A program made the position numbers and the translations under genes. Under the pieces are notes generated by a model. It was not told the DNA's origin. It worked only from the letters and a program-made list of their open reading frames with translations, and made no database searches. A stretch of 64,000 nt of DNA, taken from Toxorhynchites rutilus septentrionalis. Its lineage: Eukaryota; Arthropoda; Insecta; Diptera; Culicidae. Below are positions 10,132 to 21,700 of this stretch, piece after piece; the first letter of the stretch is position 1; each line of letters begins with the position of its first letter. Location: contig NC_073746.1 of the NCBI RefSeq assembly GCF_029784135.1, positions 16,754,416 to 16,818,415 on the forward strand, read 5' to 3'.

Positions 10132-10160
10132 CAGTGGTCCTAATGTTTTGTGCGACACTG
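10132..10160. repeat. Solo Tc1-like terminal repeat
   Basis: The minus strand reads CAGTGTCGCACAAAACATTA and then GGACC, closely resembling the Tc1-type end at 3315. No transposase lies nearby. Confidence 0.4.
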
Positions 10161-10179
10161 TACATAACCTGAATCTCGA

Positions 10180-12080
10180 TTTCCAATTCTTATTCCAGAA
10201 TCCTGGTTAATGTTTCCAAACTCATATTGAGAAGACGAAGTTCTTTTCGGAACACTAGTGTCAAATATGAAGTATGATTTTTTTTTCTTTCTCGTATAAG
10301 AAACGACTATTCAAAATTCAAACATGAACCAAAAATGTCCCAGTAACAATCATTCAAATTTACATATTACAAATTAACATATTCTCTTATATTTTATTAC
10401 AGTTTTCATGCACAAAAAGAAACTAAAATTATTCCTTACCATTACAACTACGACTGCATTTAGCTCATTTGGTATTTGCTTTTAATTTGAACCGTACACA
10501 AAAATGTTAGCTTGATTAGGCGTTCATCCGGATATTCGTTTTATTGGGATAATTTAGCTGCTCAGCTCACCACCACAATGCGAAATCTGGTGGCTCATGA
10601 TGGATAAACCCTCCCTTCAAAAGCCTCCATCGTACGATTGTACAGAATCCATCGGGATCGCATCTTCCGAGAACACTATCAGAAGCTTACGGTATACAGA
10701 GAGGATTATTGCGGTGATGTTCTGCGAAGGCCCTCAAGAACACCTAGTAGAACCCCGGCTAAAGGGTTTACGACGTTTTTGCACACAATACTCATTAAAA
10801 GAAATTGTACATAAGTAATTGCCGAAACGTGATTTTTTTTCCACCGGAAAAAAATTGAACCACTGCGGCAATCCATCTGCCAGAGGATGATGATACTTCA
10901 GGGAAAAAGAGCAGAGAGAAAAACAAACAGTTTTTACCTGTCCCACCATGGACTCAACAAAGCTCGCCGTTTTTCGGATTTCAGTAAAAAGCATACAAAT
11001 AGATATAGGAACGAAAATCCATATTTAGCGACGGGGCAGTGGAAGAAGCGGAAAAAATCTTAAACCGCTTTCTCTATCCGTGAGTATCTTTTGTGACCTC
11101 TTCCGATCATCCCTCGAGAAGAGCAAAGCATAGCAGGGCCAGCAAGAAACCCAACAACAAATGCATACGAGAATGATAATAATAACAGTCATAAAAACAT
11201 AAAAAGGCGCTTGCACTCATCCTCCTCATCGGGTGAGCGGAGTGAGTGTTGTGCAGTTTTCCCCCTTTTTGCAGCCTTGCCGTGTTTCTCTTTCTTTCTC
11301 CGGTCGGATCGGTCCGAGATCCCCGGACCCGGCACAACACAGCAGCAGCAGCAGCGTGCAAATTCGGCGAAGGAAGAATAAAAACACACAACATAACACA
11401 CATGTGAAGTCTATGCACAGCACCCACACACAGAGCTCTACATCAAAGCACTTTGATTTGAGGATTTCGAGCATAGATTAGGAGCGCTGAATATGTGTGT
11501 GCATGAGAGTGAGAGGATCTCAACATAGAATAACTCGAACGGAGACCAAGGGGAATTTGCACTGGAAAAATTCATTACATGACACAGGGAGTTCATTCGT
11601 GGGTTGCTTCAATTCGAGCAGTTATCGTTTGGAAGTAAATTATTTGCGTGAACTTTTTGAACGTCGTAAGAATAAGTTCGAATTAAAATGTATTCAAAAT
11701 ATTTATAATACAAAAATTATGTAGATTAATTTTTTTTTAATATTTTGAGTTGTCCAGAAGGTTCCTGCCGATTTGACGGAAACAATCAAAAGCATAATGT
11801 TCAAATGTAGAAATACATTTATTCAATAGCATGGTGCCCAGGTTGAACACGATGTCTCTTATCTTGGCAAATGCTGAACGTTTATCCTAGATCGATGATT
11901 TTAATTCTACGTAACTTCACCAAATACTCGAGAAAGGAGAATTCAGATACAAGTCGGATTATATACATTTTTGGTCTTGATTATATACAGTTTGAAAAAA
12001 AATTATTTTATTTAAATATTATTTCGGGAATAATTTCCCGACTCCGACTCCCCGCTATTATTAGAACCGAAACTAGGGTT
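10180..12080. other. Intergenic stretch without a recognised gene
   Basis: Mostly AT-rich. A GC-richer block at 11100-11480 has an AGCAGCAGCAGCAGCG tract near 11341 and short overlapping frames on both strands that look like nothing known. The TTGTCCAGAAGGTTCCTGCC stretch at 11751 may come from another transposon. Confidence 0.4.
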
Positions 12081-12087
12081 TTCATTA

Positions 12088-12552
12088 GACCGATTAGTAC
12101 TTAGCCTCATCGCTCGATGGTGTCAGTATCGCAAGAGAGATTACTTATCGTGTAGTACATTCTCGTAAACGGCTACTGTCAAAATTTCAGTCGAATCGGA
12201 TTCGTAGTTTAGTTGGATTTTAGAAAAGTGGAAAACATGGAAATTCGGCCGTCGTCATGGCTAAATTGCTTGAATTGCACTACGAACTGCTGCCCCATCC
12301 ACCGTATTTTCAAGATTTGGCCCGTGCGATTTTTTTTCGTTTCCAAACTTGAAAGATTCACTCGCCGGGCAGAAAATTGAGTCGAATGAGGAGGTCATCG
12401 CCGCCACGGAGGCCTACTTTGCGGACCTCGAGAAAACGTATTTTTCAGATGGATTAAGGAAGTTGGAGCTTCGCTGGAGACTATGTTGAGAAATAAATCG
12501 CCATTTTTCCAAAATTTTTGTTTTTTTTGTAGGCTAAGTACTTATCGGACTG
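12088..12552 (+). mobile_element. Internally deleted mariner element
   Basis: The left end, CCGATTAGTACTTAGCCTC (12090-12108), is inverted at the right end, AGGCTAAGTACTTATCGGAC (12531-12550). About 460 bp remain of a usual ~1.3 kb, and only the last part of the transposase gene is kept (12255-12495). The copy cannot mobilise by itself. Confidence 0.65.
12255..12495 (+). pseudogene. Mariner transposase C-terminal remnant
   Basis: One frame reads MAKLLELHYELLPHPPY, then FQDLARAIFF, equivalent to the HPPYSPDLAPSDFF block around the last catalytic aspartate of mariner transposases. After frameshifts the end reads GDYVEK-stop, the usual mariner C-terminus. Because SPDLAP is changed to FQDLAR and the frame is broken, it is inactive. 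Confidence 0.65.
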
Positions 12553-12602
12553 CTCTCGTAAATGAACGTCAAAATTAAGAATATTCTTCAAAAAAAATTG
12601 CT

Positions 12603-12872
12603 TCAGCCAAATCTTCCTTCATCAATCTCTGGCAAAGAAACTTGAATTTCACTTCGAAAGATGTTCATCCGAAGGTTTTCCTCCATCTCCTCTTTTCCGA
12701 GGCGACTTCGTTTTGCTTTTTTGTTATTCAGGAAAGCCTCTAAATCTGTGCTCTCTGATGAAGTTAAAAACTCAGGATTATCATCATACTCCTTCGTTAA
12801 CAACAAACCTTTAATCTGTACCGATATTTTACTCTTTATGCTCTTCGGATCGATGTGAATAGTTGAAAACAT
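12603..12872 (-). other. Unidentified 89-codon open frame
   Basis: Starting from ATG at 12872 it encodes an acidic then basic protein (KGLLLTKEYDDNPEFLTSSE, later NNKKAKRSRLGKEEMEENLR). The composition looks protein-like and resembles linker regions of transposases, but I do not recognise a domain. It may be a chance frame or a transposon relic. Confidence 0.2.
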
Positions 12873-13535
12873 TATTTGGGTAGTGCATCGTTAGAGTGGA
12901 AAACTTTGCCGTTCCAGGTGTTTTGGCAAAGTAATATTCCCGTTTAGCACGCATTAATAACCAAGATGGTAATCAACAAAATTAGCACCAAAGTTTCCAT
13001 GAAATAAGATGTTGTTTTATGAGCTAAATAGTTTGATTCTATTAGGCCAATCAACAGGATGTCGGATTCGTAGTTGGTAATTTTTTTGCCGACTACGACT
13101 CCGACTCTTAATACGATGACATTCTCTCCGGTTCCGACTCCGACTCCATAGCCCTGGAGACAACTACAGGAAAAATAAAAAAACAGTGCAAACAACAAAG
13201 CAACAACAATACATAAGAGAACTGAGTGCCCGTGCGAACCATAGAATTGGATGAGGTTGCGTCACTTACTGTGTAGGAATTGTATTACGTAAGGGGTCCA
13301 AAATCCGGATTTTGAGCATTATGTAATGTGTGTACCACGTCTATATAAACAAAAATAAAATAACTTGACGTTCTTAAGAGATCAGCACCAATGACGCTTA
13401 TTGAATGCTCCCAACAGAATTGACGTTTTCTGTTAGCCCTAAGTAAACATTAGTAATGCTTATAAAAAGCAATACTATTTTAAGAACCCTAAATGTATTC
13501 TTTTTTGCATTATATTCGCCCTATATTATGATATA

Positions 13536-13843
13536 TAGCTTGAGCTTGAGCTTGGGTAGACTGTACACTTCGTAGTTGCTCTCCGTGATTGACCTGAACC
13601 AACCAAATTGCACAAAGAACACACAGAATGACGCTTGGAACTAGCAAATCATTCTCGTTGTGAAATTTTCGGTGATTCGAGCTATAAATGGTCAATAACG
13701 ACGCCGGCCACGTCCTAACAGTCACCAGGGGAAGGGAAGGAATGTTAGTATGATATTCGCCGCCCGAAGGCCAGAAGGGTCGCCTCTATAGCGTTGTTCC
13801 CTAGCGTTTATCATGGGAGCGTTTATCAGTGGGAAGGGTTAAA
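13536..13843 (-). mobile_element. 5'-truncated retroposon with 19-bp target duplication
   Basis: CGCCCTATATTATGATATA occurs exactly at 13517-13535 and 13844-13862 and brackets a 308-bp insert. On the minus strand the insert ends in a CAAGCT tandem tail (plus-strand TAGCTTGAGCTTGAGCTT at 13536). A long perfect duplication and a simple-repeat tail are hallmarks of LINE-type target-primed insertion. The body has no coding domain that I recognise. Confidence 0.7.
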
Positions 13844-14619
13844 CGCCCTATATTATGATATAGAGCATTATAACTATTTATGCAATGTTCTACATGCGGA
13901 TATAGTGCTGATTATGGACCATTCCATAATGCTTACTTGTCACCTGAATTGGTACAAAAGAGATGAAATAGATCGAATCGGATAATCCAAATTTCTGTGC
14001 CGTCCAACGAATAATTTACACGAAGAAAGGAAAATGACATTTGTCTGCCATCTTAGCACCAGGGATACCAGGTGATTTTTTCAAAGGTCTTACAATGGTA
14101 CAAAAAATGTCTTCACAATCATATCGGAGGAAACTTAAACTCATAACTTACTTTTGAATAAAGAAAAAATTCTAGAAAGATGTCTTATTTTGTAAAATAT
14201 CCGAAAACAAACCATATATATTTTTATTTTATTTTTTTTTTTTTGACTGTCAGTCCCAGTTAGTCAGCGCTTTCCTACCAAAAAACTCAACGTCGGCTTC
14301 TAGGAATTGACGCGAGGCTCAACGTGATAATTAAAGTGAACCAAGAATATATTGCTCAGCTGCGAACTAAATTTTATGAGTATAGAAATAATAATTTGCT
14401 TGATAAACCATTGATTGAGTGAATATAGCCATAGTTCTTCCACAAAAACGGAACTGTGATAACTCAATTTGTTTATTTCAGCTTTGAAGTTTTGGTTATA
14501 ACTCAAAACATATCCATAAAACTTATTATTGGAACTGTATGTAACCGGAAAACCTTTGATTTGTGAAGTGGTAACATAATAAAAAATTGTAAGGATTTGT
14601 ATCTAGGACGCGACCGCAT

Positions 14620-15435
14620 ATTTTCGACGTAGAACTACGCAATTATATTATGCAATCCACTCGCTTACCACTTCGAATATTATTTTAGAATGCATCGAAT
14701 TTTTTGTAATAGATTATGTTCTTCGTTACAAATAAATTTGATGAACGTCCTTTTAAGTTTGATATGATGCCTAGGACTACCAAAATATTTGAACGGAAAA
14801 ATTGTCAAACGATTATTGTGTTTTACATTTCCCTCTGAAATTATTGCAAATCTCATGTTTACGTGGTTCTCGTATTTTCTCAGGCTTATCAGTTTAAAAG
14901 TACGTTTTAGGGAAACATATTCCGGTCTGTACAACGACAAGCGAGTACAAAAGTACTCAACACCAAAAATTACCCAGGACTTGCATGTATTTGCAAAGCG
15001 GATTCCCCCAAGCACATTAATTTTGAAGTCCGTGTTAGGGAAACACAGCTCACTGGGAAAAATATACCCCCGACTTGCATGTTTTGACGAAGCGGAATCC
15101 CCCAGGCACATTAATTTTGAAGTGTTAGGGAAACACAGCTCGGTGGGAACAAAAATACCCCGACTTGCATGTAAATTTGCAAAGCGGATTTCCACAGGTA
15201 CATCGATTTTAAAGTCTGTTTTGGGGAAACCGTAAATCGGGCCAATCAAAACTTGGCAGTCAGGGCGTTTAGATAAAGCTTGACATTTTACAGTTATTCA
15301 ATTGTTTATCTCATGAAAAACAACATTTTATTAATTGTGATAGACGCGTAAAAATATTTCCTATCAATTGATGCAAAAATCTTTCCGATCTGTTAAGAAA
15401 TGTTCAAGTTATAAGCATTCGAAATACGGGTAGGG
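14620..15435 (-). repeat. GACGT-cap family, tandem-body type, copy 2 (inverted)
   Basis: The distal domain is at the left (GACGTAGAACTACGC near 14629, TTCTTCGTTACAAATAAATT near 14730). Then come three body units with GCGGATT-type starts near 14999, 15089 and 15183, and the leader at the right in reverse (CGGGCCAATCAAAAC near 15238). The right cap is missing at 15435. A minus-strand frame across the units is a by-product. Confidence 0.6.
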
Positions 15436-15528
15436 TTAGCACATAAATCGGTTCAAAAAATGTATGGGGGAAAAGCAAGTTCTTCCAGTTTTCATGAATT
15501 TAAACCGTTTAATGATCAGCGAATTGCA

Positions 15529-15531
<3 letters not shown>

Positions 15532-15608
<77 letters not shown>
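15532..15608. repeat. (TA)n microsatellite, ~77 bp
   Basis: Uninterrupted TA dinucleotides. Confidence 0.98.
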
Positions 15609-15610
<2 letters not shown>

Positions 15611-16149
15611 AACAAATCTTAGAGAATCTCCGATTCTATTGGTATGGAAATCATGAGAATTCGTTCACAGTGAAAATAGTTATTAACGTTAACTTTATTT
15701 CATAAAAACGTGACCTGTTTTCTGATTTGCCACCTTTCCTGAAAGACGTATTTCTATGTCAAAAAAAAAATCACAATCATTCGAATTGTCGGGCGCGAAT
15801 AAACTAATGTCTTCTAGAGACAATATGTATTCAAACCTCTGAAAGTTCCTCAGAAATTTGAAGTAAAAGTCGCATTGTTGTTGAATTGTGGAGTATTTGT
15901 TGGAAAATTTTCAAAACATGACAGTGACAGTGAGACAAAAGCCCTACTTCTTTTGACGATATTTTCGGCTAAAGTTCCAATCGGCCAATAGTTCCGGTCC
16001 AATAATTACATGGAAATAATATGTCTCAAAAACCCATTTACGCTATCTTAGTGAAATGTCTTCACATATTTCATAATGTCTTCACATTTAGTCAAATCTG
16101 AAGACTCTTTAAAATGAAGACATGTCTTCAAACCTGGTATCTCTGCTTA

Positions 16150-16765
16150 AGCCAGCCCTACACGATCCTACGAACACCCTCGAATGCTGGACGCTCGATG
16201 ATTCGACGCATCGTGTAGTCGACTAACGAGCTACGAACCTCCAATGTCGAGTGTCGAATATTCGCGTTGGAAGGTAATCCGTTCGTTGTGGATTACCTTC
16301 CAACGCGAGTGGCACGAGTCAAAGGATTTTTGTCATTCGTTGATTCGGCACTCGATGACATTCGATACACCGCTACACGATTCGTCCGAATTTATCTTTG
16401 ACAGATTGGTTTGTTTACAAGTTTTAGATGAAGGAACTATGAAATTGATTCATAAAATTTTTAATAATGTAGATTTCAAGCATTTTTAATTTACAGCCCG
16501 ATATCAGTACAATTGCTACGGCAGAAATTTCAATGCTCGCATCGTCATCCAGTTTCCTAACGTTTTTGATGGTAAATAAAAATAATAAACATTCGATCCA
16601 AATACTCGCCGAATGTTTGGACCGAGTGCATTGAATCGATCATTCACTTCACCGTGTAGCAGCACATTCGTCACAACATTTGTCGATTTATCGAGCCAAA
16701 TGTTTGAGTCCAACATTCGTGTGAAACCGTTGGACGAATCGTGTAGCGCCCGCATTAGCACTATC
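16150..16765. mobile_element. Foldback MITE, ~610 bp
   Basis: GCCCTACACGATCC near the left end is inverted as CGAATCGTGTAGCGCCC near 16733-16750. CTACACGATTCG also occurs inside near 16373. The left arm carries a perfect hairpin: an 18-nt arm CGCGTTGGAAGGTAATCC starting near 16263 and its exact complement ending near 16311. No transposase is present. Confidence 0.55.
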
Positions 16766-16769
16766 TAGA

Positions 16770-17240
16770 TACTGGATAGAACGTGAGGAATTGTAGAGTT
16801 TTGTGACTTAAATTTTAAAAAATGAGGTTTTCTAGGTTCAATATTTTCTCCGATTATCCTGAAAAAAGGAATCAATAAGATGCTGGGAGAAATTTTTGCT
16901 AGTTCGCAAACAAAATTTAAACTGAACGTTTGAATTTTCTATTCAACATTCTTGATTCTTGACCAATTAGATTCTATAAAGAACATCGCTCAGAATTATT
17001 TTGCGAATCATACAATAACGGTTACAAAATCGTATGTTCACTGTCTTGTGCGGAACATGCAGAATCCAGCTACCAGTAACAACACACAATTGCCAACTCG
17101 AATCATTCTTCACTGCCTCATCTTGGCAAACCGAAGTTCATCAGGAGCACAAACACACAGCACCTCCACTCACATCGGCCATCACCACTCTCTTTCTCTG
17201 TATCTCATACTCAGATGCCTCTCCGGCGTATCGATGAATC
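16770..17240. other. Upstream region of the G-protein gene, no gene seen
   Basis: No element is recognised. The frames at 16952-17413 are not supported by any motif. The proximal promoter of the downstream gene may begin here. Confidence 0.35.
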
Positions 17241-17997
17241 CTGGCTGCTCGAAATCCGCACTCTTACGTGCAGCAACAGCAGCAGCAGCTCCTCGAGCAC
17301 TACACGGCGCTCGGTTAGTATACGTGAAACAGCTCGGCTCGGCTGATGTTGACGACGGTTTGCTCGCGATAATTTCTCGAAATTGGACGTGTTTTAGCCG
17401 TTTTTCGCAGTGAAAGTGTACCGCATGTGAAGCCCAATCGCAACCGCAATCGATTGAAGTGAAGCGCTACGGAGTTTGGATAGCATTTCGGCGAAGAATT
17501 TGCGGATTCGAATTACATCCCATCGGATTCTTTTCCGTGACGAGTTCCTTTCGCGAGAGTGACGTTTCTCGTTTCTGCTGCTACTGCTGCTGTTGGTGCT
17601 GTTGCTGGAATGAGGGGTGATTTTGGTGGTGTGCGTAGTGTGTGATTGCATGGGATAGATCACACACCAATACAGTAAATAGTGGTGAAGAGTGAAGTTC
17701 ACACAGCATATTTTTTGGTGAATGTGTTCGTATGTGTGGGAGAGGAAGAAAAGCTCGAACGATAATTTCGAGTGAGAAGTAGAATAATCACTGCCAAGGT
17801 GTTTGAGGTGCGGCTGCTCGAATTTTGCGTGTTTTTTTTCGGCTGCTGTAAGTGAATAGATCGCAAAGAGAAGGTGATGAGAAGGATTATTCTCACCGAA
17901 GAGTGAAACGTGAAAGTGAAGGCAAGAAAAAAAGTTGTGTTTTGTTTTTGTAGGATGCTGCCAATGTACTGGTGGTAATATGTAACGTGAATTTAAA
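17241..17997 (+). promoter_or_regulatory. Probable promoter and 5' UTR of the Galpha12/13 gene
   Basis: The stretch is GC-richer than its surroundings, with CAG-repeat tracts (17270-17296) and many GTGAAGTG-like motifs typical of insect leaders. TTTTGTTTTTGTAG ending at 17953 would make a good 3' splice site, so a 5' UTR intron is possible. No clear TATA box was seen, and the start site cannot be fixed. Confidence 0.45.
17955..17978 (+). promoter_or_regulatory. Short upstream open frame (7 codons)
   Basis: ATG at 17955 opens MLPMYWW-stop, closing 19 nt before the main ATG in another frame. It starts just after the possible splice acceptor at 17953. If transcribed it could lower translation of the main frame. 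Confidence 0.35.
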
Positions 17998-18201
17998 ATG
18001 GCTACAGTGAATAACCGTCGGCGCGGTGAAGGCGGTGGCGAGGGCGCCTTATCAAAGATTTCTTGCTCCCGGTATTGTTGTGGCGATTTGTTTGGATACT
18101 TGCTGCGGCTTCGAGTCAGTCCCGAGGAACTTGAGCAGCGCTACAAATCTCGCGAGATCGACAAGTTTTTGGAGAAAGATAAGCATGCGTTCAGAAGACA
18201 G
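17998..18201 (+). CDS. cta: Galpha12/13 (concertina orthologue), coding exon 1
   Basis: This exon encodes the N-terminal 68 residues of a heterotrimeric G-protein alpha subunit of the G12/13 class, which acts at the inner plasma membrane and relays receptor signals to RhoGEFs; in Drosophila it drives apical constriction in gastrulation. It has a basic, glycine-rich start (RRRGEGGGEG), a cysteine cluster SCSRYCC that could be palmitoylated as in mammalian G12/13, and the alphaN helix EELEQRYKSREIDKFLEKDK. Residue 2 is not glycine, so no myristoylation is expected, as in this class. The start is set by ATG at 17998 with an in-frame TAA at 17983. The donor is CAG|GTATGT after 18201, phase 0. The family call rests mainly on exons 2 and 3. 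Confidence 0.88.
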
Positions 18202-18259
18202 GTATGTGGAAGGATGTGATGTTTTTTATACAAACTTTTATTTTCCTTTTGACTGAGCA

Positions 18260-19080
18260 CAGTGCTGCCAGAAAAACTTGTGGGCAGAGATTCTCTGCGT
18301 ATATTCTATATTTCACAACACATTATATGTATGACATTGATGATTTGATGATTTAAACAAAAACATGTTTGATTTGTAATACTTTCACTCAAATTGTATA
18401 ATTTTGGAAAAATATTCTGTAATTTCATTTAACCGTTTACAAGCATACCTTTACATCGATTTGATAGCGATCCAAATTTACACCAGTGTGTAAGCGACTT
18501 TTTCCATGTTTTTTTGAACTTCCGATTATTTGTTCTACCAGGAAATTCGAGACGGATTATCCGATTCAGGAGGGGTCGTGACGGGGCCGGAGGGCGGGTG
18601 TGTTTGTCTTGTGACTCTGTTTTCAGTCGCTATAATGGATAGATGATTTCACCACAAAGAGCCATCCATCGACATATTAACATTCCACGCGCTTCATCGG
18701 TTCCGGATGTTAAAACGACTCGATCGCGGTTAACCCGTGTGAATGCTTCAGGGAGCACATTTCTAGGGACACATGGGCGAAGTACAATAGAAAATGTGAA
18801 ATGACTAAGAGTTTCAATTGAGCCGTCACCAGGTTTGAAGTGATGTCGTCAGGGGATTTAAGCGTTTGTGACTCCTCTCGGACTATCCTAAGAAATAGAT
18901 TTTTAAACATGATTCTTGAAGAGCTCAAACAAAGCTTCTAAAAATCTTTTTGTGTATATATTCTTTGTTATTGAGTTTTTGAGTAAATTTAGCAGAGCGC
19001 AAGGTTGTAAATCTAGATTAGGCAATAAGCAGCAGACATGTATTGAATGCAATACTAAGATCAGTGAGAAACTAACTTCA
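18260..19080. other. Intronic stretch, nothing recognised
   Basis: AT-rich with a short GC-rich patch at 18570-18600. No frame or repeat is supported. Confidence 0.4.
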
Positions 19081-19084
19081 ATAG

Positions 19085-19625
19085 CATAAAAATTGCTTTG
19101 GAAACAGGCTATTGAATCATAGCAATCTAGCTGATTGATAATGATTGCTTTTGTGGTAATCAGAATGGATTCCCGAACATGGACGCAAAATTAAGACACC
19201 TGGAGAAACCGTCATCGCGAATACATGCAGGCTGTGATTTCCTTTACTAGCTTGCAAATGCGCTCAAGTAAAGGAAGATTTGAGCATTCGGTGATGCAAT
19301 CGTATCCAAGAGCATCAGTTTCTGTTCTGCTTTCGCATGGAATGTTCATGAGGGAGTTTTTGCTTGTAATTGCGGTCAAACGAAGAAAGATTTGCGTATT
19401 CGGTTTCAGTGATGCAATCGTAGCCAAGAGCATCAGTTACTATTCTGCTTCCGCGTAAACTGTCATGTATTCTCACGAGAACAAAATAGGAGAGTGTATC
19501 AAACTTCATCAATTGCTTTTGCAAAACCACGCAAACCCAACGGTTCTTTTCTGGACCACCAACAAGTTCGAAATAGTTGAATTTCATGTTAATAACAATT
19601 TCGTACTCATATTCATTCAGTTTTA
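19085..19625 (-). repeat. Dispersed repeat, copy A (inverted relative to 33930-34450)
   Basis: It matches 33930-34450 in reverse orientation over about 520 bp, for example GGCTATTGAATCATAGCAAT here against its near-complement near 34400. Two internal direct copies of a ~100-bp block contain GCAATCGTA-CCAAGAGCATCAG. On the minus strand the blocks translate as repeated ESRTETDALGYDCI, but frames are broken and this looks non-coding. Confidence 0.65.
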
Positions 19626-19639
19626 ATTTATTCTATAGA

Positions 19640-20650
19640 ACGATCCCAGTAACATATTTAACAGAGATTGGATGAAAATATATCCCTTCCACCTTTGATT
19701 CTGAATATTCCAGAAAATATTTATAGCACAGAAAGTTTTATACAATGTACAAGGCCAGATTATTATTTCAAAACGAAAATTGTTTAAATTCTCCACAAGT
19801 TTTTTAAAATAATGCTCTCGGTTATATACAATTCTGGACTCAATTATATACAGTTTGGAAAAAAATATTGTTTTTTATATTTCAACCTTTCAACGTTAAG
19901 GTGAAGTTGAGGTGGCTATTACATGTACAGTGGGGTAAAATACGTGATTTTGGAAGATTTTGCTTGAATTTTCACCAGGAATTGTTTATATCGATATTGC
20001 AGCCAAATCAAGAAAGATAGCAGTTGGGCGTCATAGAACAATTTGTAGAGCGGTTAAAGAACTTTAATTTAATTGATAGAAACAATATAGTTTAATATAG
20101 ATTTTTAGGATAAAATCAATAATAACACATTCAAATTATTACTTTTAAGTTCTTCACTTCCAAAATGTTAGTAAAATCCACTAAAAATCCGAAACAAAAA
20201 AATTCTATAACTCTGTCATTGTTGAAATTCGAACATATTCGTAGGGTTTTTTTTTTCATCAAATATGATCGTCTATCACCTCCTGAGAGAATCTCGATAA
20301 ATGTAATTTTGCATGTGAGGAAGTTGTTTTCTGACTTTAAGGTGATGAATCAAAAATCAAATTCCTTTTTTATTTTTCAAAAAACCAAAAATACATGCAA
20401 AAATAACAAATAAAAAAGTTTTTTTTTTGATAGATTATATACAGTGAAAAGAAATCAAAAACTGTATACAATCGAGTCCACGCTGTACTTTAAATGTTTT
20501 TGTAGAGCTATAGAAAATCTACTTTAATTTCATAAAATTTGCAGCAAGTTAGTAAATTAGGAAGTAATTTTTTAGCCTAATTTCAGTACACTTGTGCCAC
20601 AATTGCTTTTGAATTTGGAATGTCCTTCCATTTTTTTATGGTGACCCCAA
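19640..20650. other. AT-rich intronic stretch
   Basis: No gene or element recognised. Confidence 0.4.
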
Positions 20651-20656
20651 ACCGAA

Positions 20657-20866
20657 TTAACTTTTCGCCAGCACTTAACATCCGCGCGACTACCAGAGTG
20701 TACCAGTGTCGCCTATAGACGACACCGTGCGATGACTTGTGAGTACGAGCGTCGTCTATAGACGACATCAGGGTGATACACCAGCGCGATATGCACACTT
20801 TTCGGCACAGTGCTCCGTTCAGCGGTGTCACTCCGACGGAACACATTGCCTTAGCGAAAGGGTTTA
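20657..20866 (+). mobile_element. piggyBac-type MITE, diverged copy
   Basis: TTAA at 20657-20660 and TTTA at 20863-20866 flank a ~200-bp palindromic body with two GTCGTCTATAGACGAC-like blocks, then GCACAGTGCTCCGTTC and GCGAAAGGG at the right end. The body matches 33393-33586. Ends next to TTAA with CCCTTT-type termini indicate a piggyBac-related MITE. Confidence 0.6.
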
Positions 20867-20984
20867 GTCTAATTGTATGAATATATACTACTGTCACAGA
20901 AGAGGAATGTTTACGTAGTTACGTAGTTACGGGTACTAGAATCTCACTTTCCATTACCACAGTTTACGTTACCCAGTTTACTTA

Positions 20985-21215
20985 CTGGGGTCTATTCCAA
21001 GAGTCGGTTCACGACGTGACAGTCAATTGGCGCACGTGTTTGTATTCTGAGAATCGGTGTAATTAAAAAATTGCCAGGTACAATGAGCTTTTTTTATTTC
21101 TCATTGTACTTCCGAGTCGCCCGACTCTTAGAATATGGTGAGAATTGTCATATAACTCTGAAGGAAAAAATCTCACTTATACCGACTTGACTCTCAGAAT
21201 AACCCCAACTGTAAC
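20985..21215. mobile_element. Small palindromic MITE
   Basis: CTGGGGTCTATTCCAAGAGTC at the left mirrors GACTCTCAGAATAACCCCAA at the right. A central GGTACAATGAGC and CTCATTGTAC pair makes an inner hairpin. No coding content. Confidence 0.5.
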
Positions 21216-21700
21216 AGGATGTAATCTATTATAAGTTTTTAACATTGTTCTATATCCATACAAAGGCTATGGATTCGATATCTTAATTTTCTTGTAGTAG
21301 TAGAATTTCAGTTAGAATATAGTGAAATCTTTTAAAATTTCATTGGAGGCTGTTCACATACATCGTGAACAGAAAGCACGTTTCAGACTTCCCTTCACCA
21401 TTCGTGAACATGTCTGGACATTGACCTATTGTTCACGTGGACATTCTTCGATGTTTTTTGTTTAAAAAAATCAGAGAATAGGGAATTGCGCTCAAATTCA
21501 ATTTTATGTTTCTGGAAAACAAACTTTTTATTATGTCTCTATTTAAATTTCATGACGCCAAACGTACTCGTTCTTTAGTGGCGACTATTGATGTTGGATC
21601 CATTTCCAGATAATTCATGAAAAGCAACATTTTTTATTCAAGTCTGGTGAGGAACCTTCGACGATCTTCGCGTTTTTTTTTGCGTATTAATAATACGGTT

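Larger units (their letters stand above)
14060..16145. mobile_element. Non-autonomous hAT-like element, 2.1 kb
   Basis: The ends are inverted: CAGGGATACCAGGT (14060-14073) and ACCTGGTATCTCTG (16132-16145). The motif AATGTCTTCACA recurs near both ends (14107, 16057, 16074), like subterminal transposase-binding repeats. The 8-bp flanks CTTAGCAC and CTTAAGCC are only partly alike, so the target duplication is weak. No transposase is inside; it carries a GACGT-cap repeat and a TA microsatellite. Confidence 0.5.

Noticed and set aside
17241..17420. A specific initiator or DPE core promoter for the Galpha12/13 gene
   Set aside because: A GGACG motif at 17385 is DPE-like, but no initiator lies at the required spacing upstream.
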